Shown here piece by piece: positions 6,901 to 8,085 of a DNA stretch of 8,085 bases. The DNA is from an uncultured Bacteroidales bacterium. GTDB lineage: Bacteria > Bacteroidota > Bacteroidia > Bacteroidales > Paludibacteraceae. How positions within the stretch are numbered: the stretch's first letter is position 1; each line of letters starts with the position of its first letter. The stretch covers positions 1 through 8,085 of the forward strand of contig CALGHE010000022.1 of the NCBI GenBank assembly GCA_937915765.1, given 5' to 3'. The position numbers and the translations under genes were made by a program. The notes under the pieces were generated by a model, which was not told the DNA's origin, searched no databases, and saw nothing but the letters and a program-made list of their open reading frames with translations.

Positions 6901-7121
6901 TATTAGCAATATAGTCTGTCCGGTTGATTTTGTTCCGCGGTCTTCTCTAAAGCGATGCAGGTTTCGTGGCTGAGCAGGTCCAACTGAAATGACTCTTTCG
7001 ACCGGTCAAACCAAAGTAGATTAAATATTGTAATTTATAACGTGAGCATTTGCGCAAAATAATGTTGATGAAATAAATGATTTAACGGGATGTTATCCCC
7101 TAACGATATAAAAGGACAGAA
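6901..7121. other. Intergenic spacer between debranching enzyme and glycosyltransferase genes
   Basis: No gene is supported in these 221 bases. Small symmetric elements are present: GACCGGTC (7000-7007, perfect 8-base palindrome) and TTTGCGCAAA (7049-7058, perfect 10-base palindrome). I found no perfect TAnnTTTG promoter element; TAATGTTG at 7060-7067 is one mismatch away. Readthrough from the debranching-enzyme gene is therefore plausible. Confidence 0.5.
7087..7099 (+). promoter_or_regulatory. Small hairpin in the leader of the glycosyltransferase gene
   Basis: GGGAT-GTT-ATCCC forms a perfect 5-base-pair stem with a 3-base loop, ending 22 bases before the ATG at 7122. It is not followed by a T-run, so it is not a terminator. 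It could stabilise the message or affect translation; equally it may be chance. Confidence 0.3.
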
Positions 7122-7523
7122 ATGAAGGCTTTAATGTTTGGGTGGGAGTTTCCCCCTCATATTTTGGGCGGATTAGGAACTGCAAGTTACGGCTTGACAA
7201 AGGGAATGTCTTTGCAGCAAGACATGGACATTACCTTTATGTTGCCGAAGCCTTGGGGCGACGAAGACCAGAGTTTCCTCAAGATAATAGCGGCGAACAA
7301 AGTTCCTGTTGTGTGGCAAGACCCAGAATGGAACTACCTCTGCCAGCAGCTCGACGGACACATGTCGCCCGAAGAGTACTACAGATACCGCGACTGCATA
7401 CGTGAAGACTTTCACCACATAGGCACAAGCGGAATCGGCAGCATTGAGTATGACCGCGTCCGGTGGACGAAACAGGGAGCGCGAGCTCAGGAAAAAATGC
7501 AGAGAGTCACGAACGGAATGTGA
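7122..7523 (+). CDS. Glycogen synthase-like glycosyltransferase, 5' fragment (truncated at ~7450)
   Basis: The first ~110 residues match the N-terminal Rossmann half of the Bacteroidota GT-B glycosyltransferase encoded beside the debranching enzyme. This enzyme is presumed to extend alpha-1,4-glucan chains from a nucleotide-glucose donor. Diagnostic stretches are MKALMFGWEFPPHILGGLGT (1-20, with the GGLGTAS donor-binding loop), LPKPWGDEDQSFL (41-53) and VPVVW (61-65). Full-length relatives exceed ~400 residues; this frame stops at 133. After IEY (108-110) the sequence changes to DRVRWTKQGARAQEKMQRV, which I do not recognise from the family, so the C-terminal half including its catalytic region is absent. 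The start is supported by AAAGGA 6 bases upstream and by the family N-terminus. This is either a genuine truncation or the edge of a chimeric join. The fragment alone should be inactive. Confidence 0.82.
   Translation: MKALMFGWEFPPHILGGLGTASYGLTKGMSLQQDMDITFMLPKPWGDEDQSFLKIIAANKVPVVWQDPEWNYLCQQLDGHMSPEEYYRYRDCIREDFHHIGTSGIGSIEYDRVRWTKQGARAQEKMQRVTNGM
7446..7456. other. Probable junction between Bacteroidota and Firmicutes-like sequence
   Basis: Left of about 7450 the reading frame follows the Bacteroidota glycosyltransferase family; right of it no family similarity remains and the next gene is a Firmicutes-type SDR. I see no inverted repeat, target-site duplication, transposase or tRNA at the boundary. 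The placement is approximate, within perhaps 10 bases either side, because it rests on recalled family sequence. Confidence 0.6.
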
Positions 7524-7528
7524 GTGAA

Positions 7529-7556
7529 TCGACAACATTTTTGACCGGACTATGTT
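7529..7556 (+). promoter_or_regulatory. Weak sigma70/sigmaA-like promoter candidate before the SDR gene
   Basis: TCGACA (7529-7534) and TATGTT (7551-7556) are separated by 16 bases, giving 5/6 and 4/6 matches to TTGACA/TATAAT. This style differs from the TAnnTTTG elements in the rest of the window. A weak match that may be coincidental. Confidence 0.25.
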
Positions 7557-7583
7557 CGCACAAACGCTCCGATGGCACAATTT

Positions 7584-7588
7584 GGAGG
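7584..7588 (+). promoter_or_regulatory. Ribosome binding site of the SDR gene
   Basis: GGAGG five bases before the ATG at 7594. It selects MKTAVITGAS as the start over the in-frame ATG at 7552, which has no such site and would add 14 residues before the conserved N-terminus. Confidence 0.8.
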
Positions 7589-7593
7589 ATATT

Positions 7594-8085
7594 ATGAAAA
7601 CAGCAGTAATAACAGGTGCGTCGAGGGGTATCGGGCGCGCGATTGCAAAGGCTTTTGCGCTTGCAGGATACTCGGTTGTCGCGACCTACAACAGCGACAA
7701 AGACGCTGCCGACAGTCTTATAAAGGAGCTCGACGGCTGTGACATAACCTTCTGTCAGCTTGACGTGACAGATTTCGACAAGGTCAACAGCTTTTCGACA
7801 GAATTGTTGAAAAACCGCGCGGTTGACGTGCTTATAAACAATGCGGGAATTGCCCGACAAAAGCTTTTCACCGACGTCACCCCAGACGAATACCGCAAAA
7901 TGATGGCAACCAACGCCGATTCCGTCTTTTTCGTCACGCAGGCGTTTGCGCGCGATATGATAAAAAGGCACAAGGGCAGTATTATAAACATATCGTCGAT
8001 GTGGGGACAGGTCGGCGCTTCCTGTGAGGTTGACTATTCGATGTCAAAGGCGGCGGTAATCGGCTTCACAAAGGCGCTTGCAAAG
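7594..8085 (+). CDS. ymfI: Short-chain dehydrogenase/reductase, EF-P 5-aminopentanone reductase (YmfI)-like, partial
   Basis: An NAD(P)H-dependent Rossmann-fold reductase; the first 164 of about 245 residues are visible. Cofactor motif TGASRGIG (7-14), structural NNAG (82-85) and the catalytic set N107, S135, Y148, K152 (YSMSK) are all present, so the enzyme should be active. The segment SSMWGQVGASCEVDYSMSK (134-152) closely resembles the matching region I recall in Bacillus subtilis YmfI (SSIWGETGASCEVLYSMAK). YmfI reduces the 5-aminopentanone group on a lysine of elongation factor P to 5-aminopentanol, a Firmicutes modification. A generic FabG-type 3-oxoacyl-ACP reductase is the main alternative. 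The start is set by GGAGG. The gene lies 70 bases beyond the stop of the truncated glycosyltransferase and has no evident functional link to the glycogen genes. Runs off the right edge. Confidence 0.88.
   Translation, partial: MKTAVITGASRGIGRAIAKAFALAGYSVVATYNSDKDAADSLIKELDGCDITFCQLDVTDFDKVNSFSTELLKNRAVDVLINNAGIARQKLFTDVTPDEYRKMMATNADSVFFVTQAFARDMIKRHKGSIINISSMWGQVGASCEVDYSMSKAAVIGFTKALAK

Noticed and set aside
7454..7597. 47-codon open frame whose TGA overlaps the SDR ATG (ATGA), resembling the end of a translationally coupled upstream gene
   Set aside because: It is preceded by an in-frame TGA at 7451-7453 and has no ATG start or recognisable product. It could be the tail of a gene cut at the junction, but nothing in its sequence supports that.
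7507..7971. Minus-strand open frame (154 codons) opposite the SDR
   Set aside because: The plus strand encodes intact SDR motifs over the same bases; the minus frame is Cys/His/Arg-rich and unrecognisable.
1..8085. CRISPR array, tRNA, rRNA, insertion sequence or defence system
   Set aside because: No regularly spaced repeats, cloverleaf-like RNA, transposase or nuclease-type gene could be recognised; the window is explained by metabolic genes plus one apparent junction.

Overview
The window looks like Bacteroidota (Bacteroidales-type) chromosome for about its first 7.45 kb. This rests on the gene content (Na+-NQR operon, Bacteroides-type debranching enzyme and glycogen synthase-like glycosyltransferase), on AT-rich leaders with few Shine-Dalgarno sites, and on several perfect matches to the Bacteroidota -7 promoter element TAnnTTTG. 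The last ~635 bases look different: a short-chain dehydrogenase that resembles the Firmicutes EF-P 5-aminopentanone reductase YmfI, behind a strong GGAGG ribosome site.

Layout. Minus strand, 3621 down to 1: nqrA, nqrB, nqrC and the first half of nqrD, the start of the operon for the sodium-pumping NADH:quinone reductase. nqrE and nqrF would lie beyond the left edge. A ~300-base divergent intergenic region (3622-3918) carries promoter elements for both directions and several inverted repeats. Plus strand, 3919-4755: a BadF/BadG-type sugar kinase, probably an N-acetylglucosamine/glucosamine kinase-like protein. 4756-4956 is an AT-rich spacer with six T-tracts that start at exact multiples of 10 bp (predicted bent DNA), then a -7 element for the next gene. 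4957-6900: a glycogen debranching enzyme (amylo-alpha-1,6-glucosidase family) in which several normally conserved active-site motifs are altered. After a 221-base spacer, 7122-7523 holds the first ~110 codons of a glycogen synthase-like glycosyltransferase; family similarity then stops abruptly near 7450 and a 23-residue unrelated tail follows. 7594 to the right edge: the YmfI-like SDR, incomplete.

How the parts fit. Na+-NQR supplies respiratory energy by oxidising NADH, reducing quinone and exporting Na+. The kinase, debranching enzyme and glycosyltransferase make a carbohydrate/glycogen group; in Bacteroides the debranching enzyme and this glycosyltransferase are normally adjacent, and here the pair is cut. 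The SDR belongs to a different pathway (translation-factor modification) and apparently a different phylum.

The most notable observation is therefore the discontinuity near 7450: either a chimeric assembly join or a real recombination/transfer event that truncated the glycogen synthase-like gene. I see no CRISPR array, tRNA, rRNA or insertion sequence, and no convincing new multi-gene system.
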